From Datisca glomerata (taxonomy: Eukaryota; Streptophyta; Magnoliopsida; Cucurbitales; Datiscaceae): a DNA stretch of 64,000 bases. Where the stretch lies: NCBI GenBank assembly GCA_003255025.1, contig QANY01002976.1, positions 496,001-560,000 of the forward strand. The letters are read 5' to 3'. The position numbers and the translations under genes were made by a program. The notes under the pieces were generated by a model, which made no database searches, was not told the DNA's origin, and was given only the letters and a program-made list of their open reading frames with translations. Numbering within the stretch: the first letter of the stretch is position 1; each line of letters opens with the position of its first letter. Below, piece by piece: positions 1 to 11,273 of the stretch.

Positions 1-897
1 AACTTGATAAGAAACCTCATCGCATTTACCAATTCCTCCTCCTCCTCTTTTTCCATTAAATCCTCATATGAAATGTTGACTAGTGTATTTGTTAAAGTTC
101 TACTGTCCTCCATTAAAATTGTGCTGATTGAAGCTTTGCGAACCACCATTAAAACCTTATTGATTCCTAAAAAACCCTTTCTTGTTTCCATTACCGCTAT
201 TGATGTTAGCACTTATCTTCACTGCATTTTCACTTAATTCAAATTATTTCCCAAGTGTGCTCTCATGGCATATCAACAGAGACTACATTTATTCAACTAA
301 TACGTCATCAGTTCTTCAAGTTACATTTACCACAACAAGGTCATTTTGAGGACATAAACCATTTAGCACATACAACAATAAATCTTGATTTGATACATGA
401 CATCTTGCAACTCCCAAAGCATATGCAATCCTATTCATTTCTTCACAAAATTCAGTAATTGGAGGTCTCTTCGATTTTTGTTTACATTTTTTTCTTCAAC
501 TACATCATCCTCGCCTTTGATTGACTAGAAAATCTCTTCTTTAAAGAGTTCCATACTTCTGCTAAAGAGCTACACTATGCAATAGTTCCCAAGACCCCTT
601 CATTCATGGAATCTCTTAACCGACTTAATAAGAGTTGATCCTTCCTAATTCAGATAATGAATTCTAGATTTACACATCCATTGGCTAGTGTTTTCTCTAT
701 TTTTTTAATAACCAAGAACAATATCATCTAACCCATGACCAATGATTGCTGGTAAGACCTATGATTTCCAAATCACATAATTGACCAGACTTAACTTAAT
801 TGATAAAGAACTGCTAAGTACATTATTAAATGGATGATTCATGAACCATTTCCCGACCAAAGTTTTCTACTTTGTTTCCTTCTCGCGAGGTCGCCAT
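1..897 (-). pseudogene. Copia F gag (decayed, runs off the window)
   Basis: Conceptual translation of the minus strand gives the capsid-type gag of a Ty1/copia element, the structural protein that packages element RNA in the cytoplasm. A likely start ATG lies at 897-895 (MATSREGNK). Around 650-590 is the gag motif reading roughly KDQLLLSRLRDSMNEGVLG. At 570-500 follows a SLKKRFSSQSKARMM segment. Near 400 comes QDLLLYVLNGLCPQND, and near position 1 a Gly-Arg-rich linker (FNGKRGGGG) leading toward the zinc knuckle, which lies beyond the window edge. Several in-frame stops and shifts break it. It resembles the gags of copia A, C and E here, and the short LTR beside it fits a Retrofit/Ale-type copia. 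That lineage label is inference. Confidence 0.85.
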
Positions 898-1203
898 TGA
901 CGTAGGTCTTGAAGATTTGGTAACATGTAACAGTGATACAAGACATGGAAGAATAAAGAAGAACTGATATTCACATCAAGAAAGAAAGAAAGAGAAGCAA
1001 TATTGAATAAGAAATGCTCCCAGTCTTTCATACTGAGGTAATGCTTTCTATTATTGTATTTATATTGAGTTGTTACACTATTACACATACGGTTTAAAGA
1101 GCGATAGGCTAAGTGAGTAAGTAACAGAATCCAACAAGCTCAACTTGCAAAGATCATATAGTTTGACAGTTTAGTGAACTGTCAAACTATTTAGGTTATG
1201 TCA
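898..1203 (-). repeat. Probable 5' LTR and leader of copia F
   Basis: This stretch lies directly upstream of the copia F gag start on the minus strand. A TATA-like run (minus strand caatataaatac) lies at about 1048-1066. A possible LTR end is at 926, and the start is either a TGTTGG at 1136 or a TG at 1203. The first choice gives a very short LTR of about 211 bp. No clean TGGTATCAGAGC primer site is visible; TGTTACCAAATC at 925-914 may be its remnant. Boundaries are uncertain because no second LTR is in the window. Confidence 0.45.
1158..1190. repeat. Perfect 14-bp inverted repeat (hairpin)
   Basis: The arms atagtttgacagtt (1158-1171) and aactgtcaaactat (1177-1190) are exact reverse complements around a 5-nt loop. 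The hairpin lies at the outer edge of the copia F LTR region. It could be part of the LTR U3 or a separate small element. Confidence 0.8.
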
Positions 1204-2483
1204 ACTAATATAGAGGTTGCCTTGACACGCTGAGGTGATGCATTAACAAATTAGGTCTTTTTAAAAAAAAAATTGATAGCACCTTTTTGCTGTATACTCT
1301 TATTTTTCCTGAAAATATGCATAATGTTGTGCAACTTGGGTGGATAAAAATATATCAATAAGTAAAAATAAAAAAAATATAATATTATATTGATTTTTAC
1401 TCACATACATTGAAGAAAAATAATATGATGCTAAATACGTTTATTTTTAATTCACATAACACAACATGATGGTAAGTAATAAACATAGCTAAAAATATAA
1501 TATGTTTAACTAAATGTGCATCTGCACGGTGTGTATTGACTAATCTTTATTATATTAAAATAGTCTTGAAGGAGAAAAACTTTTGATTTTCTCTTTCACC
1601 CTTTATAGTCTGCTAAAATATAATACAATTTTACTTTTTTTTCTTATTTAATTCATATAAAGAAATTATATTTTCTATTTAATGATAATTTATTTTTAAA
1701 TGGTTAGTAAAGCAAAATAGTTTTATAATATTATGAAGTTAGAAATGAATCTCCGTCAAGATAAAATTCAAGATCTTTTGTACAATAAATTTTTCTTTTT
1801 AAATCAATACTAATTTTTTATTAGAAATTTATAACTTAAACGTGTTGTAATAATTATGATATCGAGAACATGAAAAAATTATATAAATAAATTTAAAGAA
1901 AGACATTATATATTAAGTATCTCTTAAGATGATAGTTATCATTTAAGAATATGACAAATTGATGAATTAAATTTATTTTCTTTACTATTCAAAGAGAATG
2001 GTATATAATATAATTTAAAGATAATAAACAAGCTAATGTATTCAAATATTACAAGAGTTTTAAAGATAGTCAGATTTAATATTCCTAACAAAATGTATTT
2101 GAGCTTAAGAGTACTTTTGGCACCCAACATGTAATATTAATTAGTATGATCCTATAGTTTAGTACGACGAACACCATACTCACTAATACAGTGCTATGTT
2201 GGGGATTCGACATCGTCAGTATTAAATTGTAGAGATTTATAAAACTTAAATCTATATTTTTAGATAATAAAAAATAAAATTAACACATTTAGAATAACTA
2301 AATTATATAAATTAAAAATTGAGATAAATTTTTTAGAAAATAATACATATAAACTAGAATTTGAAAACGTTATATATTTTGTTATTTCATGATATTTTAG
2401 AAGAGATTGATATGTGTTTTATTTAAGCTATTGTATTTTGCGGGCATAAATAAAATTAATGAAACTAGAAAAATAGTTGATCT
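1204..2483. other. AT-rich spacer without recognisable genes
   Basis: This stretch is very AT-rich and has no ORF that resembles a protein family. The only structured signal I see is a short GTGCA/TGCAC hairpin at 1516-1527, followed 12 nt later by CTAA-T at 1540-1544. That arrangement resembles a Helitron 3' end (hairpin then CTRR, next to T), but it is short and could be chance. Confidence 0.5.
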
Positions 2484-2488
2484 TATTT

Positions 2489-2752
2489 TAATAAAGGAAG
2501 TAATGTCTTACTGTCTTACACGATTACTAAGCTACCTAAGAGTTCAAGTAATGAAGAGAAGCTTATTGTCAGTATGTTAGTTAGCTGATAAATTGATATT
2601 GTTAGCTTGTTTAGTGTGTTAAGTCTCGTTACTCTCTCAATAGCCTTACTATAAAGGGTTAGTCTTCTTCTTCTTCTTGTAAACTTGATTCTGCTTTGAT
2701 CCAATACATAATATTACAATACAAACTCTTCTTCCTCTTCTTAATTCTTTCA
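2489..2752 (+). repeat. 5' LTR of copia A
   Basis: The 264-bp LTR ends in CA at 2751-2752, immediately before the primer site. A TATA-like box (tataaagg) is at 2650-2657, followed by a CT-rich stretch and tacataatatt near the 3' end. Compared with the 3' LTR it lacks about 20 bp (acaactcacgtagag and neighbours) near 2565. Differences between the two LTRs are many, so the insertion is not recent. Confidence 0.88.
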
Positions 2753-2764
2753 TGGTATCAAAGC
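2753..2764 (+). other. Primer-binding site of copia A
   Basis: TGGTATCAAAGC starts directly after the LTR. It differs by one base from TGGTATCAGAGC, the usual plant copia site complementary to initiator Met-tRNA. Confidence 0.85.
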
Positions 2765-2769
2765 AAGCA

Positions 2770-3842
2770 GCACTGCAACAAATTCAAGTGGCTCGGGAAA
2801 TCTTTTCACTAACACACTAAATAGTGCAGTTTCAGTGAGACTAGATAGAAATAACTACGTATTATCGAGGTCCCAAATAGTCCCTCCAATCTTGGGACAC
2901 GAGTTAGAAGATACTGTTTTTAACCTCGAAGAGATGCCACAAAGAAGTCTTAATGATGGAAGAGTAAATCCAGAATACAAGAACTAGGTGAGAAAGGATA
3001 AACTTATATTAAGTTGGATGAGATCTTCAATGACAGAAGGTGTGTTAGGGATAGTAACACGTATCAAACTTCAGCTGAGGTATGGAATCACTGGAAAAGA
3101 ATTATACAAACCAGTCCAAGGCAAGATTGATTCAGTTAAGAGGTTCTCTACAAGGAACAACGGAAGGTAACATGTCAATTTCAGATTTCATTGATAAGAT
3201 GAGAAGATTCTCAGATAGTTTAGTTGCAGTTGGTTAGCCTATTTTTGAACCAGAGTTAATAATGTGCATTGTAAATGGCCTCAGACCCGAATATGATCCC
3301 ATTGTTGTGAGTATTACTTCAAGAACAAAAGATCTTGGAGTTGAAGAAATACAATCCTTACTTATGTGCTATGAAAGCAGAATTGAGAAGAAAAATTCTG
3401 AGCAAGAAAACAACATCAAGATGTGTGAAAATATGGTAACAAACACTAGAATATAAGCTTTTTCAATGGATGCTAGAACTATAATCAAAATCAGAACAAT
3501 AGAAAATTTACAAGAAATGGTCAACCTCAGTTCCATGGTAACATAGGTAATTTCAATGGAAGAAGAGGTGGAAGAGTAGACAGGAGTAATAATTTTGGTG
3601 GAAATAGGCTTGTTTGCCAGGTTTGTGCTAAACCTGTTCACTTAGCATCCGTATGTTATTATAGGTATGAATGGAGTCAAACTGCAAATACCTCTCAAAC
3701 CAGTAACTTTTCTGCCTCAAATGGATATCCTGGTCCAAGTGGACCTGCTACATACATAGTCTTACCAGCTGTTTATGTGTCACCACTAGATTCTGTTCCT
3801 GATATGGCTTGGTATGCTGATAGTGTAGCAACCGACCATGTT
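2770..3842 (+). pseudogene. Copia A gag and start of protease
   Basis: The conceptual gag runs from a Ser/Asn-rich N-terminus through VRLDRNNYVLSRSQ (about 2830), NPEYKN, ILSWMRSSMTEGVLG (about 3010) and LIMCIVNGLRPEYDP (about 3260) to VEEIQSLLMCYESR (about 3345). A Gly/Arg linker then leads to the zinc knuckle CQVCAKPVHLASVC at about 3615-3656 (C-x2-C-x4-H-x4-C, RNA binding). The protease motif follows at about 3810, but its catalytic D-S-G reads D-S-V, so the aspartic protease would be inactive. At least three frame changes occur. The coding trace stops where the CACTA element begins and resumes at 7388. Confidence 0.9.
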
Positions 3843-3845
3843 ACT

Positions 3846-6800
3846 CATTACTACAAAAGTGGGCTACAATGGCAGCATCCTATTTAATTTAATGACATCT
3901 TTGTAAAACCTGTCAAAGGAAAAAGGTGTTGGATATGGTAATATGGATAATATGACAGGTTTTAAATAAGCTTTCATCAATGTTTTACCTACTATGACAA
4001 CTATTACTTGTGTTGTCATCTAATTTCATTTTATTTACAAAAATGCCATCTCATTTAACCTAGTTAAACCCTAATTTCATTTCTTTCACTCCATTTTGCC
4101 TTTCCCAAAGTCCAGCCTCTACATCTCTCTCTTTCAAATGCATGAACATTATGGACTCTCTCTCTCTCTCTGAGCTCCTGTTCGTTGGTTCTCATCTCCG
4201 TAGTGACAACACTCTGAGCTCATGTTCATAAGCTGCGCTGGGTGATTAGGCCATGGGGAAATGGATGGGCTGTTTCGCGCTTCAGTGAAAGGAAACGATG
4301 GGGTGTCAACGTGAATGGGAGGGGTTTTGACAGTGCTTATCTTTATATGGGTGAGATTAGGTTCATCGTACATGTGACTTCGCTGGGTTGGAGCTCGTAC
4401 TTTTCTAACTACACTTTATGGCTAGGTGAAGCTGATGAGGGGTTGCGTTCGTGATTCTGAGCATGTTTTGCATTTGTGTATTTGAGTTCAAGCTAGATTT
4501 ATGTCATTGGAGCATGGGTTCTAGAGTTTGTCAGTTTTTGTGTTCTCTGTCTGTGAGCTAGGGTTATTGCTTTGGTAATTTATGTGGTTTTAGTATGAAA
4601 TTGGTGTGTTTTTTGGGTTGATACTCTTTGTAAAAGTTAGTCCCACATGATTTTGATGTTTCTGTGTTCTGTACCCTCGAGCTCAGTTTAGCCAAGCACA
4701 CAATAAAAAGAAAAAACTCATTCGACATGATTTATGCTTCTTACATGTGCTAGAATTCCAATTTTTTCTTATTTCTCTTTGTTTTAATTGGGGAAGCTGG
4801 AGGAGATCAGCCATCAGGAACACACTTTTATGTATGTCCATTTTTGTTTTTCCACTAATTGTGATTTGTGCAATTCTGAATTATTAGTGTTGAAAAACTT
4901 AGAAACTCATGTGCTAGTGGTACAACAAGTAGATTTTTCTCCTTTCTTCTCATTTATCAACATTTATGGTAGTACTACACTATGATTGGGTTTAGTATAT
5001 GTTTGGTTATACATAACCAAGACTCCACTCCACTCATGAGTATTTTCTTAACTGCAAGATAAAAAATTTTCCCGTCATATACGGCAGGAACCTTTCGGTT
5101 GTTAGGTTGGAAACCACTAAAGTGTGTTTTTAGTCATTTCTTTTTTACCCTTTTATATTGGAGTTCTTTTGATTGGTTTAAGACTTAAGAAGAGTTCATT
5201 GTTTGACAATTACAGATGCTTCTTGAACCTCTCAACCGTCTAAAGCAAGTCGATGCATGTCTTAATATGACATAATGAGTTCTCAAAGGGGTAGGTATAT
5301 AATGCACTTATAATGATATGGTGAAGTATGAATTATTATATTGCTCGTAAAGGGCTTGATGTTCGTCTTTCTTGATATTGTGAAGATAGTTGGAGAAGAG
5401 CTTGGGGTTCTTATGGGAATGGATTCTATTTTTATTGGCATTTGCACTCGAGAGATCCCTAGAATTCTTTCGGAATTTGTCTCCAAAAAGTCACCAAAAA
5501 GAGAAATTTTATATAATAGTATATAATGGTATTAGTACAGAGAGAATGATAAGGATGATTGGAGAAGCCAATAAAGCAAGGTTTGGGTCTCTCTCTCTCT
5601 CTCAAGTTATAATATAAATTCCACAAGTAGGTTATATCTAAAATTTATGTGGAATATGGCTGAGAAGACTGATCTTGGGAGATTAGCTAGTCATTCTTTC
5701 CTAAGACTTGTAGATGAAGCCATGAGTGTGAGCAACAGCTCTAATCTATATGGGTGAATGAGTGCAGAAATTTGGAACAATCTAGAAAAAATGTTGGAGG
5801 TAAGCAAAATCCTCACTTCTTGTATACACAGTTTTAAGTATAGCCTGTAAATCATGCATCATTTTATTCCTTCGTGTTCAATTATATCACTATCTTTCCT
5901 AAGGCTATATATTTATATTACATATATGAGAACTAAGAACTAGTAATTTTTTAGTCTGATTATGTGATGTGTTAATTTTCTTGTAGAAACATGGTGAAGA
6001 AGTGTTTGTCAGTAGAGTTCATAAGAAACACATAATAAAGGTTGGAACCTAAAAGGGTATCAGAAGTAGTAGGTGTTTCTCATGTTGCACGCCGTAAGGA
6101 TACTATCACGGATATTATGGAGAATTTTTACAAGTAATCAATTTGGATTCTCAGCTTGTATAACATTGTGAATGCATATACGTATTAGATCTTATGTTGT
6201 TAGCTTTGAAGCTGTAAAGTTTGTTAGATTCTAAGTTATATTCAGATGTGGTGCTCCATTGGTTTATAGTTTTTGCTTCGCACAGTCGGACGATTATCTT
6301 CAAATATGGCAAGTATTTGAACTATTATTTTCAAATTACATGCTTAGCTTGTGATTGGATCTTGTGTTTCATATCTGCTCTAAATGAACTTGAATTAGAC
6401 CTTCTTTTGGGGTAATTTTTTGTTCTACTCTCTTCGATTTATATGCTGAAGTCTTGATTTTCAAATTACATGCCAAAGTCTTGATTTTGTTATCTACTCT
6501 AAATGAACTTGAATTAGCCTTAAAATATTGATTTGGTTTACAGTTTTTAATTGACGCATGCGAATTTATAGAATTCTTAGGTGTTTTTCTATGTCTGTTA
6601 TCTGTCTAGAAACATCTCATTGTCGATTGAAACTTAGAGGATAGTGCTGATTTTAGTCTGTTATGTTAATATGATCAGAATTGAGACTATATAAGGACCT
6701 GTTAGTCTAAGTCATTTAATATTATGGTTTATATATGCACAAATATGGTGTAGGTTCCTGGTGGAAGGTCTGACTTTGTGTCATGGGAAGGCAATTTTTG

Positions 6801-7387
6801 TAGTGATTGAGAAGTAGACAAGTTTTATGTTTTTTTTTAAATTACTATCATTTTCAACAGTATATCATGTTATAAAGACTTTGGTAGGTCTTAGTTATCC
6901 ACAATGGAATAAGATAAGCTTACAAAAAAATGGAATAAGATAAGCTGGTTATAAGTGTTGAACTTTTACAAAAAAAGCTTGTTATAGGTGTTGATCAAAA
7001 AATATTTTGACATTAATGTATATAAAAAAACTTGTCATGAGAAGGTAATTAAATGTGAAAAACTATCATGAAAAGACATTTTTCCCATTCCATGACAATA
7101 TTTTTTTAAAATAATTTAGACATTAGATGACGCAGATTCCTTATCATCTAAATGCTTTTGGCGGCACCTATGATGGCGGAGATTCCCCGTCATCTAATAG
7201 TTTTTGGAGGCACCTATGATGACGAGGATTCTCCGTCATCTAATAGGTCTTCACAGCACTCTATAGTGATGATTTTTGTTAAAAAAGAGTAAAGATGACA
7301 ATCCGATAGATGACACGTGGTCAACCATCATTATAAGGTTGTAGTGACGGGTTTTCACTGTCATCTAAGTCTAAAATTATAGTAGTG
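3846..7387. mobile_element. CACTA-type DNA transposon inserted in copia A protease
   Basis: The left end reads CATTACTACAA and the right end, read inward, CACTACTATAA (9 of 11 matching). The ends are flanked by a 3-bp duplication act (3843-3845 and 7388-7390), the size made by CACTA elements. Repeats of the type gatgacgg/ccgtcatctaa crowd the right subterminal region (about 7120-7370), with related gtcatctaa motifs on the left (about 4010-4060), as expected for transposase-binding repeats. I see no transposase domain, so at 3.5 kb it is probably a non-autonomous derivative. CT-dinucleotide runs lie at about 4148-4171 and 5588-5603. Two weak coding-like patches at 5640-5800 and 5985-6045 (KHGEEVFVSRVHKKHIIK), the second just after a ttgtag acceptor-like site, could be remnants of an element or captured exon; I do not recognise them. 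Confidence 0.8.
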
Positions 7388-9532
7388 ACTTCAGACCTCA
7401 GCAATCTCAGTATGGTAAGAAATATAATGGCATGGGAAGGCTAGCCGTGGAGAATGGTAAGACTCTCTTAATAACTCAGGCAGGTTCAGTATTCCTTCCC
7501 CATAAACATCACCCTTTAAAATTGAAATCTCTACAATGTGTGCCTGATATTTAGAAAAACTTGATTAGTATCTCAAAATGAACTCAGGATAGTGTTGTAT
7601 TTGTTCAATTTCGTGCAAATTCCTATTTTGTGAACAAAATTTTGAGAAATCTGCTTCTCAAAGGAGTTCTTAAGGATAGACTTTACCTGTTGACTTGTCA
7701 TTCTCATCAGTCTCCTTTTGCTCTCATTAGCTGCATCATGTTTGTCTTACCTTTTGAGCATAGTTCTTCTTCCTCTCATTCATGTGATTTGTCAAATAGT
7801 AAAGACAATTGTAATGAGATGATCAATTCTAGTTTGGGTTCTTCTTTGACAAGTTCTAATAGCTGTCAAAATTTAGGCAATGAAAGTTGTAATTCTCCTT
7901 CTCCTTGTATCACAGTTTCTAACAATAATAAAGTCGTTTACAATTTTCAAGTTCCTTTTGTGTCTTCTTAGCATAATTCTAATATGAGTAGCCCAAATAT
8001 ATCAAGCATTGACAGAAAATCAATCGTTTTACATACAACATTAACTGATAAAGTGCATTTGTGACATAAGAGGTTAGGGCATCCCAGTGAAGAATTTTGA
8101 GACAAATTCTAAAATCTAAGAACATATTTGCTCCTTCCAACAAGTTTCAATTCTGTAGTTCATGCCAAAAAGGCAAAGGTCATATCCTTCCTTTCCCTAT
8201 TTCTCAAAATCACTCTTCAAAATCGCTTCAACTTATTTACATTGACATATGAGAGCCTGTATCTAAGATGTCAAAAGAAGGTTTTAGATATTATATAAGT
8301 TTTCTTGATGACTTTAGTAGGTTTACATGGATACATCCCTTAAAACTCTAGTCTGATGCACTTCAAACCTTAAAAATCTATAAATTGTTTGTAGAAAAAT
8401 AGTTCAGTACCCATATTAAAACTCTTCAATCTGACTGGGGTTGAATTTAAGCCTTTTCTTACCTTTCTTCAAGAACATGGCATAAAATTTAGACATCTAT
8501 GTCCATATATACACCAGCAAAATGGGTCAATAGGGAGAAAACACAGGCACATTTCTAAAATGGGATTAACTCTCCTTGACCAAGCCTCAATGCCTTTAGA
8601 TTACTGGTGGGAGGACATACCCAAAACTTTCGAACCAAATCCATGTCTATAGTCTTCTAAAAATATTTGGTTTTGCTTTTTAGCTTCATCTTATTAGAAT
8701 ATGTTCGTCAAACATACTTCTTCTTCCTGACTAATAGCACATTTTACCCTTCCTGGTCTTCTAGTTTCCCTTCTTTGTGTCAAAATTCTTCCGTCTCTTT
8801 AGATCATGTTTGTGTCAATAGAGGCCTGTTTGGAAGAATTTCTACAATAGTAACTCCCTCTATCTCTCAGTCCTCACATTAGATAGCTGATGAAGGTAAC
8901 ATCTCTTTAACACCTTCTAGAGTTAATGTACCACCTTTACCTTTTTATCCCCCTTTAACTATTGACCTACCTTATACCAGTAACTCCCTAGAGCTTATTA
9001 CCATACCACTGTCCCATACCACTACCTCTCAACCTGAACAACTTCCTAATTCTCATATCACCATTTCTCAGCCTAAGCACATTCCAAAATCTAGCCATCT
9101 TATGGTAACTAGGTTTAAAGTATGGATTACTAAACCTAAAGCCTTAACAGTTACCAAACATCCTATGCCCATTGATCTTTTACCTATTGAACCTAAATCA
9201 GTAAAAGAGGCTTTTACGAGTCCTCAGTGGAAGTAAACCATGGTTGAGGAATACATTGCTATTTTGAGAAACAGAACTTGGGAATTAGTTCCATATTAGT
9301 CTTCTATGACTTTGGTAGGTAGTAAGTGGGTTTTCAAAACCAAGTTGAAGCGAGATGGTAGCATTATGAGGCACAAAGCACGTTTAGTGGCAAAAAGGTA
9401 TAATCAGACCCTTGGCATAGAATATATATAAAGACTTTTAGTTATGTTGTTAACCAAACAACAATGAGATTAATTCTTCATTTGGCTGTCTCTTTTGGGA
9501 GGAGTGTGAAACAGTTGGATGTAAACAATACG
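7388..9532 (+). pseudogene. Copia A protease end, integrase and reverse transcriptase start
   Basis: This continues copia A after the CACTA insert. The protease/pre-integrase part carries NGMGRLAVENGKT (about 7425) and KILRNLLLKGVLKDRLYLLT (about 7636). The pre-integrase motif RLGHPSEE is near 8070, then CSSCQKGKGH (zinc) at about 8155. The integrase core shows YIDIWEPVSK and FLDDFSRFTWIHPLK (8240-8345), LQSDWG (about 8430) and an HQQNG-like site (about 8510). The linker is Ser/Pro-rich. The reverse transcriptase begins with NRTWELV-type residues and LVGSKWVFKTKLKRDG (about 9310) and ends at KQLDVNN (9513-9527), where copia B1 is inserted. Compared with the second copy at 25634-27858, about 150 bp are missing near 8692. 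Multiple stops are present. Confidence 0.9.
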
Positions 9533-11259
9533 TGTTGTGGGTAATTCTCTCAAAACATGTGTATTGATATTTTAATATGAAATTTAGTGAAATTGCATTT
9601 TTCTTATAATTATTATTTTAAATTATTGTTGAATAATTTATATAAATATCTGAAAAATTGTATATTCATTAATGAGACTATGATCTTATATTAGTACAAA
9701 AGGATTAAGATCATAGACAATGAATAAAATTATCAGCAATATATTAAAGTATGAAATCTTTAATGAATGGTTGCTAGTACAGTTCATTAGCATAATGAAT
9801 GCATGTGATCTAGATCCAAATCATTGATGCGGATAGACATCTTAGTGAAAATACTTTATCTAATAAGATCATTTATGATATGACCGATACGAATTAACAT
9901 CTTTAATAACTTGTCGTTTATCATAAAATTTAATATATATCAATCTTGTGATCATATATAGATCAATCTGAATCCTGAGTAGTCATAAACTCTAATGCAT
10001 GTTTACTGGATCTTTTGATACACTCATTAAATTTTATTCGTAAACAGGCTAGTGACTTTTATTTTAGAGATTCAGTAATATGGATGGCTGAGAACATGAT
10101 CTTATAAGATTTAGAATTCATGCTTTCCTAATGGATAATATATTGGTTTCCTTAAGTGTTAATTCTAGAACTGAATGGTTATTGAGCTCAAATTTATAAT
10201 ATGATTATTAGTTAACCATTCACTGGTGAATTAATGATACTTAAAGATCAAGAGATAATTAGAAAGATAAAATGGTAATTTTGACTATCTCTAATTTACG
10301 AACCAATGATTGGAGGACAAAACTACGTGAAATAATTATATTAATAGACTACACAACAATACTCTGTAAATACATTCTATAATCTCTAAGAGTGCAATTC
10401 CATATTTATAGTGGAGTAATAATGAAATTAATTAATAAGATTATTTATTTAAAGAGTTAAATTAATAATTAGTTTATTTGAGCTTAAGATTATAGGTCAA
10501 TGTTCTTCAAGTCACATCTGTACTACGCAATCTAGAGTTTGAATATTTCAGGACATGAGAAAAGTACTGACTTGTAAAAAGAATTTTTATTCTGGGGCAA
10601 GTACATAATCATTAGATAATTATATGTGATTAATTAATTAAATTATTTATATTAATTTTCAAAATTTATATAAAAGTAATTATATCGATTAATTTTCTAA
10701 TTATCGATAAGTGAGACAATATATCTAATTTGTAAAATAGATAATGTTAAATTATTATTAGATAATAATTCAAAATTTGAATCAACTAAATCTATTATTT
10801 GTGATTCAACTAATAAGTTAGTTGATAGGAATATTCAGATAAGTTAATTTTAAACTAACTTTTATGTGGATATATATCTGATTAAAATAAATATTTAATT
10901 TTCAATAATTGTCACATGTCAATCACTGATTGAGAATCAGAGATTGACATGAACTACTGTAGTGCCACGTGCACTATAGTAGTGGGCGTGTAATACTGTA
11001 GTGTCACACAGTATTACATGATTATTAGTTTACAAGGACGCTTGATATAGACTACAAGAGATATATGATTTATATCCATGTATGTCTTAGATTTAATATA
11101 TAAATATATAATGGATCGTGATTGAAAAGAGTATTTCAATAAAAGTTTTTATTTTGAAAACCGTTGAGTCGCATTTATTTTCTTTTATAAAAAAGATTCA
11201 TTTTTAATAACTTTTTAAAAGCCCCACGCTTCCGCCACGCGAGCGCCGCATTTTCAATA
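9533..11259 (+). repeat. 5' LTR of copia B1
   Basis: The 1,727-bp LTR ends ...TTCAATA just before the primer site. It aligns with the 3' LTR at 16750-18981 but lacks about 0.5 kb corresponding to about 18165-18765, which includes the 87-bp triplication. A G-box core CACGTG is at 10966-10971. A 10-bp hairpin follows at 10989-11018. A tatataaatatata-like run near 11095-11112 and an AATAAA at about 11139 are candidate promoter and polyadenylation signals. The LTR at 27859 shares the same loss. Confidence 0.9.
10989..11018. repeat. Hairpin in B1 5' LTR
   Basis: Arms TGTAATACTG (10989-10998) and CAGTATTACA (11009-11018) are perfect complements around a 10-nt loop. The equivalent hairpin in B3 (29318-29346) has a paired change in both arms. 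It lies just after the CACGTG-centred imperfect palindrome. Confidence 0.8.
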
Positions 11260-11261
11260 AT

Positions 11262-11273
11262 TGGTATCAGAGC
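11262..11273 (+). other. Primer-binding site of copia B1
   Basis: TGGTATCAGAGC follows the LTR end after two bases. It is the standard plant copia site for initiator Met-tRNA. Confidence 0.9.

Noticed and set aside
2753..2764. tRNA gene at the TGGTATCAAAGC and similar sites
   Set aside because: These are retrotransposon primer sites complementary to the tRNA 3' end; no cloverleaf surrounds them.
4149..4454. Pair of opposite ORFs of 70-74 codons in the CACTA element
   Set aside because: No similarity, start in a CT microsatellite region, and opposite-strand overlap suggests chance.
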